From the NCBI GenBank assembly GCA_943371965.1, contig CALRWV020000006.1, positions 1 to 64,000 of the forward strand: a DNA stretch of 64,000 nt. The letters are read 5' to 3'. Origin of the DNA: CALRWV02 sp943371965 (GTDB lineage Bacteria; Bacteroidota; JABWAT01). Positions 16,824-24,674 of this stretch are shown piece by piece. The notes below the pieces were generated by a model. The model saw only the letters and a program-made list of their open reading frames with translations. It was not told where the DNA came from and did not search any database. The translations under genes and the position numbers were made by a program. How positions within the stretch are numbered: the first letter of the stretch is position 1; the number at the start of each line of letters is the position of its first letter.

Positions 16824-18323
16824 ATGAACCTGTTTCAAAACCGAATATTGTTGCTCCTTTTATCCTGCTTTTTACCTCTTTTGCTGAATGCACAGGCATT
16901 CAACTATCTTGACCAAAATCCTTTTCCCAAAGTTAGGGATTTAATTCTATCTTTTGAGTTCGACAGTGCAAAAAGTCTTGTTTTAAAACCGGAGAAAGAT
17001 TCAAAACGTGAAGCAGTCAGACTTTTCTATTTATCTCAATTGAGTGCCTGGCAATTTGTTCTCACAGAAAATGATGAATTTTATGAACAATATCTCGTAA
17101 TTAATGATAAAGCCCATGATGCTGTTGAAGATTATGACGATGAAGCCGAGTTCTCTTTTTTAAACGGAGAACTTCATTTCTGGAAAACACTGATCGGTTT
17201 CAGAAAAGGGGAAACCATTTCTCCTGTTTGGAATGGCAATAAAGCATTTGCAGCATATGAAAAAGCAGATCAGCTTGATCCAAAAAATCCTGATATTCTT
17301 AAAGGAATCGGACTTGCACATTTTATGGTCGGAATTGTTCCAAAAAATTATAAATGGATAACATCAGTTTTCGGGTTTTCAGGAACCATGTCGCAGGGGC
17401 TTTCCGAACTTGAGATTTCTGCAAAAAACGGTAAATATGGGAAAACAGACGCCCAGTTTTTTCTTGCTGCCATTAAATTATTTGTTGACCGTGAGGGTGG
17501 GGAGTCGTACAAAATGCTTCAAGCCCTAACCCTAAAGTATCCGAAAAATGGGATTTATACCTTAACTGCCTGTTTGGCTCTTCAGCGTGACCGCCAAGTG
17601 GAAGCAGCTGTTGAATTGTGCAAAGAAAAATTGGATTATTTCAAAACAAAACTTCCTGCATTTTCAGATCTGATAGAATTGCGTTTGGGTGAATGCCAGT
17701 TTTTGCTGAATGATTTCAAAACATCGGAAAAAACATTTGTCAGCTTCCTGGATGGTTATGGCGGTAAATCGCTGAAACCAATTGCATATTACCGGTTGGC
17801 CATTTCACAGGAAATGAACGGGAAACATGAAGAAGCAAAAAAGAACTTTGAAAAAATAGAACCAAGATCAAATTTTGAATTTGAGATTTATTCAAAAGCG
17901 GAATCGGAAAAATACCTTAAACGCCCGATGAGTTTGATTGAAAAACAAATATGGATAGCAAGAAACACGTTTGATTGCGGAAAGTTTTCAGATGCGATCG
18001 GTCAGTTTAACAGCATTCTTAGAAAGCAGATTAAAGATGATGAACTGGCTGCGGAAATCTATTACCGGTTGGGGAGAGCGTATGAAGAATCCAATCAGAC
18101 AGAAAAAGCAATGGATTCTTATGAGAAAGCGAAAAAGTATAAAGTTGAGTTGAACAGATGGGTTGGAGCACTCAGTTTGTTTCAGCAGGGAAAAATCTTG
18201 GCAAAAAGCGGTAAGAAAAATGAAGCTGCAACAAAATTTATTTCAGCGTATAACTTTGGTGAACATGCATTTGAGAATTCGCTTTCACGCGAAATTGATA
18301 CGGAATTGAAAAAATTGGAATAA
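16824..18323 (+). CDS. Exported TPR-repeat protein
   Basis: A 499-residue protein. The start at 16824 gives a clean signal peptide (MNLFQNRILLLLLSCFLPLLLNA); an in-frame ATG 36 bases earlier would precede it with unrelated residues. The body is TPR-like (KALYEKADQLDPKNPDIL-type helices around residue 150; IYYRLGRAYEESNQTEKAMD near 410). It is probably a periplasmic scaffold. No enzyme motif is seen. The 98-bp gap to the divergent ispE holds promoters for both, but no perfect box was found on the plus strand. Confidence 0.7.
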   Translation: MNLFQNRILLLLLSCFLPLLLNAQAFNYLDQNPFPKVRDLILSFEFDSAKSLVLKPEKDSKREAVRLFYLSQLSAWQFVLTENDEFYEQYLVINDKAHDAVEDYDDEAEFSFLNGELHFWKTLIGFRKGETISPVWNGNKAFAAYEKADQLDPKNPDILKGIGLAHFMVGIVPKNYKWITSVFGFSGTMSQGLSELEISAKNGKYGKTDAQFFLAAIKLFVDREGGESYKMLQALTLKYPKNGIYTLTACLALQRDRQVEAAVELCKEKLDYFKTKLPAFSDLIELRLGECQFLLNDFKTSEKTFVSFLDGYGGKSLKPIAYYRLAISQEMNGKHEEAKKNFEKIEPRSNFEFEIYSKAESEKYLKRPMSLIEKQIWIARNTFDCGKFSDAIGQFNSILRKQIKDDELAAEIYYRLGRAYEESNQTEKAMDSYEKAKKYKVELNRWVGALSLFQQGKILAKSGKKNEAATKFISAYNFGEHAFENSLSREIDTELKKLE

Positions 18324-18338
18324 TCTGGTTTTGGGAAA

Positions 18339-18429
18339 GTGGTGAATGGCTGGTAGTTAGTAGCAAGTGGTGAGTGGCTAGTGGCTAGTGGAAAAAATCT
18401 GAAATCCTGCAACCCGCAACCTAAAACCT
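18339..18429. repeat. Two phased arrays of degenerate 7-bp repeats
   Basis: Between the TPR gene and the YjjG gene, 18339-18391 reads as seven successive heptamers (GTGGTGA, ATGGCTG, GTAGTTA, GTAGCAA, GTGGTGA, GTGGCTA, GTGGCTA) plus GTGG. Then 18409-18429 reads GCAACCC, GCAACCT, AAAACCT. The period is exactly seven throughout each array, although the units differ. Confidence 0.75.
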
Positions 18430-18438
18430 TTAAAAACT

Positions 18439-19131
18439 ATGATAAACATCAAATTTATTTTTTTTGATCTTGATAACACACTTCTTGATCATACCCACGC
18501 AGAAAAAATTGCCCTTCATCAAACATTTGAAAATGATCTGAAAGATTTTGTTCCCACTGATTTTGATTCATTTAAATTGGTTTATCATGAAATAAATACG
18601 AAACTGTGGTCATTGTACAGCCAGTCGAAAGTTTCGAAAGATGAAGTCAGGTTGGGCAGGTTTCGTGATTCACTGAAACATTTTGGCGTAACCGATTTTG
18701 ATATCCATAAGTTGTGGGAAAATTACGCACACCGTTACAAAGGGAATTGGAAATCTATTGATCAATCAACCGAAATTCTGCACTACTTAACAGATAAAAA
18801 GTACAGGTTGGGTATTATTTCAAACGGATTTACGGAACTACAACATGACAAAATAAGAAAAATGGGTTGGACTCATTTCTTCGAAAGTATTATTCTGTCA
18901 GAGGAAATTGGTGTTCAGAAACCTGACCCCAAAATATTTCAAAGTGCACTTCTATCTGTCAAATTGGAACCTTCAGAAGTTATTTATATTGGGGATTCCT
19001 ATGAAACTGATATTAATGGTGCAAAAAACAGCGGTTGGAAATCCATATATTTCAATCCGAACGGTTTAAATAGTGAGGATTCCTCCGTACCTTCGATTGT
19101 TGAACTGAACGAGCTGAAAAAATACTTCTAA
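18439..19131 (+). CDS. yjjG: HAD-superfamily 5'-nucleotidase, YjjG family
   Basis: A 230-residue HAD hydrolase. Motif I is FFDLDNTLLDH (nucleophile Asp and acid/base Asp), motif II is GIISNGF, and motifs III/IV are KPDPKIF and YIGDSYETDINGA. The cap insertion and length match the YjjG family, which removes phosphate from non-canonical pyrimidine nucleotides and other mononucleotides. It is first of three genes with almost no gaps (next start directly after its stop). Confidence 0.85.
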   Translation: MINIKFIFFDLDNTLLDHTHAEKIALHQTFENDLKDFVPTDFDSFKLVYHEINTKLWSLYSQSKVSKDEVRLGRFRDSLKHFGVTDFDIHKLWENYAHRYKGNWKSIDQSTEILHYLTDKKYRLGIISNGFTELQHDKIRKMGWTHFFESIILSEEIGVQKPDPKIFQSALLSVKLEPSEVIYIGDSYETDINGAKNSGWKSIYFNPNGLNSEDSSVPSIVELNELKKYF

Positions 19132-20529
19132 ATGTACGTTTATTCCCCACTTCAAGACAGGTTTAAGACAGTTTTTGATTTTGCAATCAAAAACTTAAAT
19201 TCCATAATCAGAGTTGAGAAATGGCAAAGAACTGATTCGTTACCTGATTCTGACAATGGACTTGTGGTTTGGGATTTTATCGAGAATCTTGAAAGTTACA
19301 CTTCAAAATTCGAAGTCCTGATTTTTATTCCTGTCAGCCGAGATTTTGTTAAAATCATTGAAAATGGAATTTCGGTTAACCGTAATCTTGCACAGAATTT
19401 CCGTTTCCGTGAAGATGAATTTCTTGCCCTTTTTCCGGTAAATCGCGATACCCAGCATATTGCCGAAATCAGGTTGGAGCATATTATTTTTTCATCTGAC
19501 TTGATTGCACAGCAATTTGTTCTTCTTTCAGGATACGATGAACAGTTTTCGCCCAAGGATCAGTTGAACAGGAATACGTTCAAGGGAAGTTTGGTTGAAC
19601 ATTTTAAATTGATTTACCGTGCTTTATCGGACGAAACCAATCTTGCTTTTATTTTTGCCATGCATTCAATAGGTATTCCGGAATCAATCAGAATGCATGA
19701 TGGCTATACTTGGCGTTTGAAAGTTACCCACGATATTGATCACTTGAAGAAATGGACAGTTGGATATTTTGCAAGATCATTTTTGTCATCAAAAATCAGA
19801 AATGGAAAAAGTGTCCGGAATTTGTTTTCTGAGTTGATCAGAAATTTTTCTGAAATGGATCCGTATAAAAAATCACTCGAAATTCTGTTATCACTGAATC
19901 AGAAATACCATGCAAAACCGGCAGTTTTTCTGAGAAGCGGATTCAGTGATAAACGGGATTCGCAGATAGATTTCAGGTCAGATGAAATAAAAAAATTAAT
20001 TGAACTTCAAAAAAATAATGGATGTGAAATCGGAATTCATCCCAGTATCAAATCTGCATCCGATTTTCATCAAATGGAAAAAGATTGGGCGGAAATTTTT
20101 TCAGTTCTTCCATCAACCCAGAAAATAATCCGTCAGCATTTTCTGATGTATGATATCAAAAAGACGCCATCAATTCATCAGAAATCAGGATTTTTGGAAG
20201 ATTATACAGTTGGTTTTACAGATCATGATGGATTGAAACGTGCAACTGTCAATCCATTTTATGCTTTTGACTTTGAGAAATGGGAAATTACTCATGTGAA
20301 ATGCGTTCCCTTAGTTGCAATGGATGTAACTTTTCAGGATTATAGAAGAATATCTGCACAACAGGCATTTCAGTTTACAAAACAAATTTTAGACGAAGTT
20401 ATTAAATTTCAGGGTTATGTCACTGTTTTGGTTCATAACAGCTATACAGAAACTGAACAGCCTGAATGGCTGAAATGGTATGAACAGGTTTTGGATTACG
20501 GGAAGAAAAAGTACGGTTTATTAAACTGA
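19132..20529 (+). CDS. Polysaccharide deacetylase-like protein
   Basis: A 465-residue protein whose ATG follows the previous stop directly. The C-terminal ~270 residues resemble the NodB-type polysaccharide deacetylase fold as found in Bacteroidota proteins with an extra N-terminal domain: VTHDIDHLKKW contains the Asp-Asp-type motif, GCEIGIHPSIK the His motif, and VTVLVHNSYTE the last motif. The N-terminal ~190 residues resemble the DUF7033-type partner. There is no signal peptide, so the protein is likely cytoplasmic. The substrate is unknown; the nearby polysaccharide cluster makes a glycan role plausible. Confidence 0.7.
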   Translation: MYVYSPLQDRFKTVFDFAIKNLNSIIRVEKWQRTDSLPDSDNGLVVWDFIENLESYTSKFEVLIFIPVSRDFVKIIENGISVNRNLAQNFRFREDEFLALFPVNRDTQHIAEIRLEHIIFSSDLIAQQFVLLSGYDEQFSPKDQLNRNTFKGSLVEHFKLIYRALSDETNLAFIFAMHSIGIPESIRMHDGYTWRLKVTHDIDHLKKWTVGYFARSFLSSKIRNGKSVRNLFSELIRNFSEMDPYKKSLEILLSLNQKYHAKPAVFLRSGFSDKRDSQIDFRSDEIKKLIELQKNNGCEIGIHPSIKSASDFHQMEKDWAEIFSVLPSTQKIIRQHFLMYDIKKTPSIHQKSGFLEDYTVGFTDHDGLKRATVNPFYAFDFEKWEITHVKCVPLVAMDVTFQDYRRISAQQAFQFTKQILDEVIKFQGYVTVLVHNSYTETEQPEWLKWYEQVLDYGKKKYGLLN

Positions 20530-20542
20530 CTTTGGGGAAAAT

Positions 20543-21301
20543 ATGATAAGAGCAGTTATTGTAGACGATGAACTGCACGGGCGGGAAACACTGAAAGATA
20601 TGCTTGTGAAATCTTTTGGTGATGTTGAGGTAGTTGGGATTGCAGATTCAGCTTCAATGGGAGTTGAAACCATACAAAAAACAAATCCGGATATTGTCTT
20701 TCTGGATATTCACATGCCGAACGGAAGCGGGTTTGATTTACTCAAACAGATTCCCAAAATCAATTTTGAAATCATATTCACAACAGCCTATGATCAATAT
20801 GCACTTAAGGCGATCAAAGTTTGTGCCCTTGATTATCTGCTTAAACCAATTGATACTGAAGATTTGGAAGAAGCCTTAATTAAATTCAGAAACAAATCAA
20901 AAACTAAAATTATTGATGATGAACGGTTGAAGCATTTCATTGCGCAATTTGCTGAAGGTCATGGAAACCTGAAATTAAAAAAAATCGGTCTTCCAACTTC
21001 AGACGGTTCAATTTTTGTAGATATTGATCAGATATTAAGGCTTGAATCTGAAAGCAATTATACACGGGTTTATTTGAACTCAAAAGAGACCCATCTTGTC
21101 AGCAGAACTTTGAAAGATTTTGAGGATATGCTGATTTCTTCCACTTTTATCAGAATTCACCATGCACATATTATCAATATAAACTACATTAAGAAATATG
21201 TAAAAGGTGATGGTGGATATTTGATTATGACTGATAATTCAGAGGTAGAGGTATCGAGGCGAAAGAAGGAATTTCTGTTAAGGAATCTGGTTCATCTTTG
21301 A
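20543..21301 (+). CDS. LytTR-family response regulator
   Basis: A 252-residue protein. Its receiver domain (1-120) has acidic pocket D8/D9, phosphoacceptor D55 in VFLDIHMPNG, and the conserved lysine in DYLLKPID. Its C-terminal LytTR DNA-binding domain (~145-250) has ILRLESESNYTRVYL, FIRIHHAHIININYI and EVEVSRRKKEFLL. It is almost certainly the partner of the LytS-type kinase at 21634. LytTR regulators bind pairs of ~9-bp direct repeats. Confidence 0.92.
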   Translation: MIRAVIVDDELHGRETLKDMLVKSFGDVEVVGIADSASMGVETIQKTNPDIVFLDIHMPNGSGFDLLKQIPKINFEIIFTTAYDQYALKAIKVCALDYLLKPIDTEDLEEALIKFRNKSKTKIIDDERLKHFIAQFAEGHGNLKLKKIGLPTSDGSIFVDIDQILRLESESNYTRVYLNSKETHLVSRTLKDFEDMLISSTFIRIHHAHIININYIKKYVKGDGGYLIMTDNSEVEVSRRKKEFLLRNLVHL

Positions 21302-21444
21302 TAAAATAAAACTGCTCTTTAAAAAACTGCCACTTATCTGATGTTTCCTGCCACTTGCTAATTATGGGTGTTTTTGGAAAATAAAAAGATGCATCTTCAC
21401 ATCAGAATGATTTAATTTTAAGTTGTTCTGTTGGTTCGATTGCT
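21302..21444. promoter_or_regulatory. Intergenic DNA with 9-bp direct repeat between regulator and kinase
   Basis: The first part of the 332-bp gap holds no gene. CTGCCACTT occurs at 21327-21335 and 21348-21356, a 21-bp period with a 12-bp spacer, the geometry of LytTR binding sites. The same DNA can be read as a decayed 7-bp array (21 = 3 x 7). TCTGATGT (21337-21344) and ACATCAGA (21399-21406) are an inverted pair. No TANNTTTG box was found. Confidence 0.35.
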
Positions 21445-21598
21445 TCATCACCCGATGTATTACGGTAGGATGAGTTCGTTATCTCTGACGGGCACATCAG
21501 TTTAAGATTGATTCTAAAGCTCGTTTTTCCTCCACTATTTCATCTGAACTGATGAATCTCCAGTTGCCAAATTCCTTCCGGTAACTGGAGATTGTTTT
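21445..21598 (+). ncRNA. Candidate structured RNA or leader: three consecutive hairpins
   Basis: Hairpin 1 is TCATCACC (21445-21452) with GGT-AG-GATGA (21474-21483), having a 2-nt bulge. Hairpin 2 is CATCAGTT (21495-21502) with AACTGATG (21547-21554), extended inside by AGAT/ATCT. Hairpin 3, immediately next, is AATCTCCAGTTGCC (21555-21568) with GGTAACTGGAGATT (21580-21593), 14 bp including one G-U pair. GTTTTAATTC follows, so hairpin 3 may be a terminator. The segment lies 36-40 nt before the kinase start. It could be a small RNA, an attenuating leader, or just the late terminator of the regulator operon. Confidence 0.4.
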
Positions 21599-21633
21599 AA
21601 TTCAATTAACAATTCAATATTGAAATTTCCGGT

Positions 21634-24612
21634 ATGATAAACCGTCTGTCTTTACTTCTTCTGATCATTCCCTTTTTCTTCGTCTCCACGTCCTATTCGC
21701 AGGAATTGAATACCATTCACTATACTTCTAATGATGGATTGCCAAGTTCTACTGTATATCGGGTATTGCAGGATAAAAAAGGTTTTATCTGGTTTGCAAC
21801 TGAACTGGGTGTCAGTCGCTTTGATGGTAAAAAATTTACCAATTTCAGTTCCAAAGATGGGTTATTGGATAATACAATTCTGGAGATATATGAAGATTCC
21901 AAAGGAAGGATATGGTTACTGGGACTTTCCGGCAGAGTAGCTTATATTCTCAATAACAAAATTTACAGCGGACAAAATGATACTTTATTGGCAAAAGTTC
22001 AAGCAAAGGCCTGGTTGACCAGCATAGTTGAAGACAGGAAAGGAAATATTTGGATTGGCTCAAAATCAGGGCAACTTTTTAAAATCACCGACACGAAAGT
22101 TGAAATCATTTATGCTGCCGGAGATGTCATTTCATTGGGTTTAAATAAAGATCGGATTATTTATTACTGCAACACAGGCAGATTGTTCATTATCGACTCA
22201 GATTATCGAAGTGTTGATATTTCAGATCAATCGTTTTTAAACAACGGGAAATATATAAACGTTAATAAAGTTTCCTTTTCCGAAGATCATATTGTTTTAG
22301 GTCTAAATAGCAAAATAGTTTTATCTGGAATAAATGATGATCAGGTTGATCTTATCAAGGAAAAAGTTATTGTGCCGGCAAATATTCAATTTCTGGGAAT
22401 CAAGAATGATTATATACTTGTGGGAACAATAAGAGGAGCATTTTTATTTGACCAGCAATTAAATGTAAAAAAGACATTTCTTCAAAATCAATCCATCAGT
22501 TGTATTTACTATGACAGGGAAGAAAATATGTGGTTTTCAACTTCAAATGATGGCGTTTTTTTTCTGCCGAAAAATCAAATTTCAAATTATTATGACGGGT
22601 ACAGAAACTCAGAATTGAAGGTAAATGATCTGGTCTATTCAAAAAGATACCATTCCCTGATGGTGGCAACAGATAACGGGAATATTTATGGTCTGAAAAA
22701 AAACAGTTTTACCAAAGATGATTCACATAATGGATTTCCCGGACTGAACAGAATTCTTGATATTGCTGAATCGAATAACGGTGATGTTTATGGTGCTTCT
22801 GATTATGGATTATTCAATAAATCTGTAAAAGGCTTCCTTTGGGTTAACCAAAGCATTCCATTTCCTCCAGATAAAAAAGTCATTTTCTCCAAAAGAGTAG
22901 GGATTTTTGTTGGTTCATACAATCATTTAAGATTTACAAAAAATAAAAACAGTTCAATAATCAGTACTGGCAGATTTTCAAGTTTACTTGAAGATAAAAA
23001 TCTCAACCTATGGATTGGTGAATCAAAGGGGTTGTACTTTTTACCTGAATTAGTGGTCGATTCATTAATTGAAAAAAGGAATCAGTCCATTCGCCAAATC
23101 AAAGAAAACTTGGCAGAAAGTGGGATTTATACTAACTGGGCCAAGAAAGACAGTATTTTCTCTTATAAACCGAATGATATCAAACAGACAGAAGACGGTG
23201 CAATTTGGGTTGCGTTACAGGGCAAAGGTTTAGCCAGGATTTCGGAAAATGGTGAGATTTCCAAATACAGTTCTGCATCAGGATTATCAAGCGATATCTG
23301 CAAATTCATACTACCTGAAAGCGATTCCGTAATATGGATTGCTACCAATAAGGGTTTAAACAGGCTTACTTTTTCCAATAAAATATTTTCCAATCCACAA
23401 ATAAAAGTGATAACTGCCAATTCGGGAATAACATCAGATGATATCAATGCACTTGAATTCCAGGGAGATACATTATGGGTTGGTACGCATAACGGGCTAA
23501 GTTTCTTTATAAAGTCCCAGCTTTCAGATAATAAAATTCCCCCACCCGTTTATATTACAAACATTAAGATTAATGCTTCAGACACAGTGGTTCAGCAAGA
23601 CATTTCACTTCATTATCAGCAAAACTCCATCGAATTCGATTTTGTGGGACTTTCATATCAGGTTCCAAACTCTGTTGTTTTCAAATATAAGCTTGATGGA
23701 CTTGATTCAGATTGGAAGACAACCACAAGCAGTTATGTTCAATACAACTTTCTGCCTCCAAATTCCTACAAATTTTATGTTCTGGCAAAAAATAATGACG
23801 GTGTATGGAGTACATCAGCTGATTCTCTTTCATTTGTGATTCGTCCTCCGTTTTACATTACATGGTGGTTCAATTCCACTTTGATTCTATTGATTGGCTT
23901 CCTGATTTTTGGTTTTGTTCAGTTCAGGATAAAACAGGTAAAAAACAGGGAGGAATTTAAAGCACGTTTGAATCAGGCAGTTGTAGAAGGGGAATTGAAA
24001 GCGCTCCGTTCGCAGATGAATCCTCACTTTATTTTCAATTCCATGAATTCGATCAAATATTTTATTTCCAAAAATGATCCTGAAACGGCAAATAAATACT
24101 TGTCCAAATTCTCAAAACTGATCAGGATGATTCTGGATAATTCAAGGCATCATTCAATCAGTCTTTCAGAAGAACTTTCAGCCCTTCAATTGTATCTGGA
24201 ATTGGAATCCATGCGGTTTGGCGGAAAGTTCAGTTACGAAATCAAAGTTTCTTCGGATGTAAACCCTGAAAGCACTGAAATTCCTTCAATGATGCTTCAG
24301 CCATTTGTTGAAAACTCAATCATTCACGGGATTATGCCCAAATCATCTGCAGGAAAGGTTTTAATTGGTGTCAGCAGAACAGACAATCACCTTTTATTTG
24401 TTATTGATGATGATGGTGTTGGACGGAAGAAAAATGAGCAAACTATCGATTTTCACCAGTCTGTTGGTATTTCCGTAACCAGGCAGCGTCTTGAAATTAT
24501 GACTGCATCACTCAATTCGAAATCTGAGATCAGAATAATTGACAAAACTGATGACTTAGGTAATTCAACCGGAACTAAAGTTGAAATCATCATTCCAGTT
24601 GAAACTGACTAA
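21634..24612 (+). CDS. Propeller-type sensor histidine kinase (LytS class)
   Basis: A 992-residue protein with a signal peptide (MINRLSLLLLIIPFFFVSTSYS). A large periplasmic sensor of two-component-regulator propeller repeats follows (LQDKKGFIWFATELGVSRFD, EDRKGNIWIGSKSGQLFK), then a Y_Y_Y domain (FKYKLDGLDSDWKTT) and one membrane helix at ~740-765. The cytoplasmic part is a His_kinase domain of the LytS type with H798 in NPHFIFNSMNSI, then an ATPase domain (MMLQPFVENSIIHGI, FVIDDDGVGRK). Propeller sensors of this type in Bacteroidota often sense glycans. It pairs with the LytTR regulator upstream. Confidence 0.92.
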   Translation: MINRLSLLLLIIPFFFVSTSYSQELNTIHYTSNDGLPSSTVYRVLQDKKGFIWFATELGVSRFDGKKFTNFSSKDGLLDNTILEIYEDSKGRIWLLGLSGRVAYILNNKIYSGQNDTLLAKVQAKAWLTSIVEDRKGNIWIGSKSGQLFKITDTKVEIIYAAGDVISLGLNKDRIIYYCNTGRLFIIDSDYRSVDISDQSFLNNGKYINVNKVSFSEDHIVLGLNSKIVLSGINDDQVDLIKEKVIVPANIQFLGIKNDYILVGTIRGAFLFDQQLNVKKTFLQNQSISCIYYDREENMWFSTSNDGVFFLPKNQISNYYDGYRNSELKVNDLVYSKRYHSLMVATDNGNIYGLKKNSFTKDDSHNGFPGLNRILDIAESNNGDVYGASDYGLFNKSVKGFLWVNQSIPFPPDKKVIFSKRVGIFVGSYNHLRFTKNKNSSIISTGRFSSLLEDKNLNLWIGESKGLYFLPELVVDSLIEKRNQSIRQIKENLAESGIYTNWAKKDSIFSYKPNDIKQTEDGAIWVALQGKGLARISENGEISKYSSASGLSSDICKFILPESDSVIWIATNKGLNRLTFSNKIFSNPQIKVITANSGITSDDINALEFQGDTLWVGTHNGLSFFIKSQLSDNKIPPPVYITNIKINASDTVVQQDISLHYQQNSIEFDFVGLSYQVPNSVVFKYKLDGLDSDWKTTTSSYVQYNFLPPNSYKFYVLAKNNDGVWSTSADSLSFVIRPPFYITWWFNSTLILLIGFLIFGFVQFRIKQVKNREEFKARLNQAVVEGELKALRSQMNPHFIFNSMNSIKYFISKNDPETANKYLSKFSKLIRMILDNSRHHSISLSEELSALQLYLELESMRFGGKFSYEIKVSSDVNPESTEIPSMMLQPFVENSIIHGIMPKSSAGKVLIGVSRTDNHLLFVIDDDGVGRKKNEQTIDFHQSVGISVTRQRLEIMTASLNSKSEIRIIDKTDDLGNSTGTKVEIIIPVETD

Positions 24613-24644
24613 CCTGCTGATTAGAATTTAAATTCCCCAAGCCT

Positions 24645-24652
24645 TACCTTTG
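24645..24652 (+). promoter_or_regulatory. Possible -7 box of the polysaccharide cluster
   Basis: TACCTTTG fits TANNTTTG and is identical to the rplM box at 40704-40711. It lies 22 bp before the first cluster gene. No TTG is present 20 bp upstream, so support is partial. Confidence 0.4.
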
Positions 24653-24674
24653 TATTTTATTAAATACAAAACCA

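Noticed and set aside
18339..18391. Repeat array as a CRISPR
   Set aside because: Units are 7 bp and contiguous, with no spacers and no cas genes nearby.
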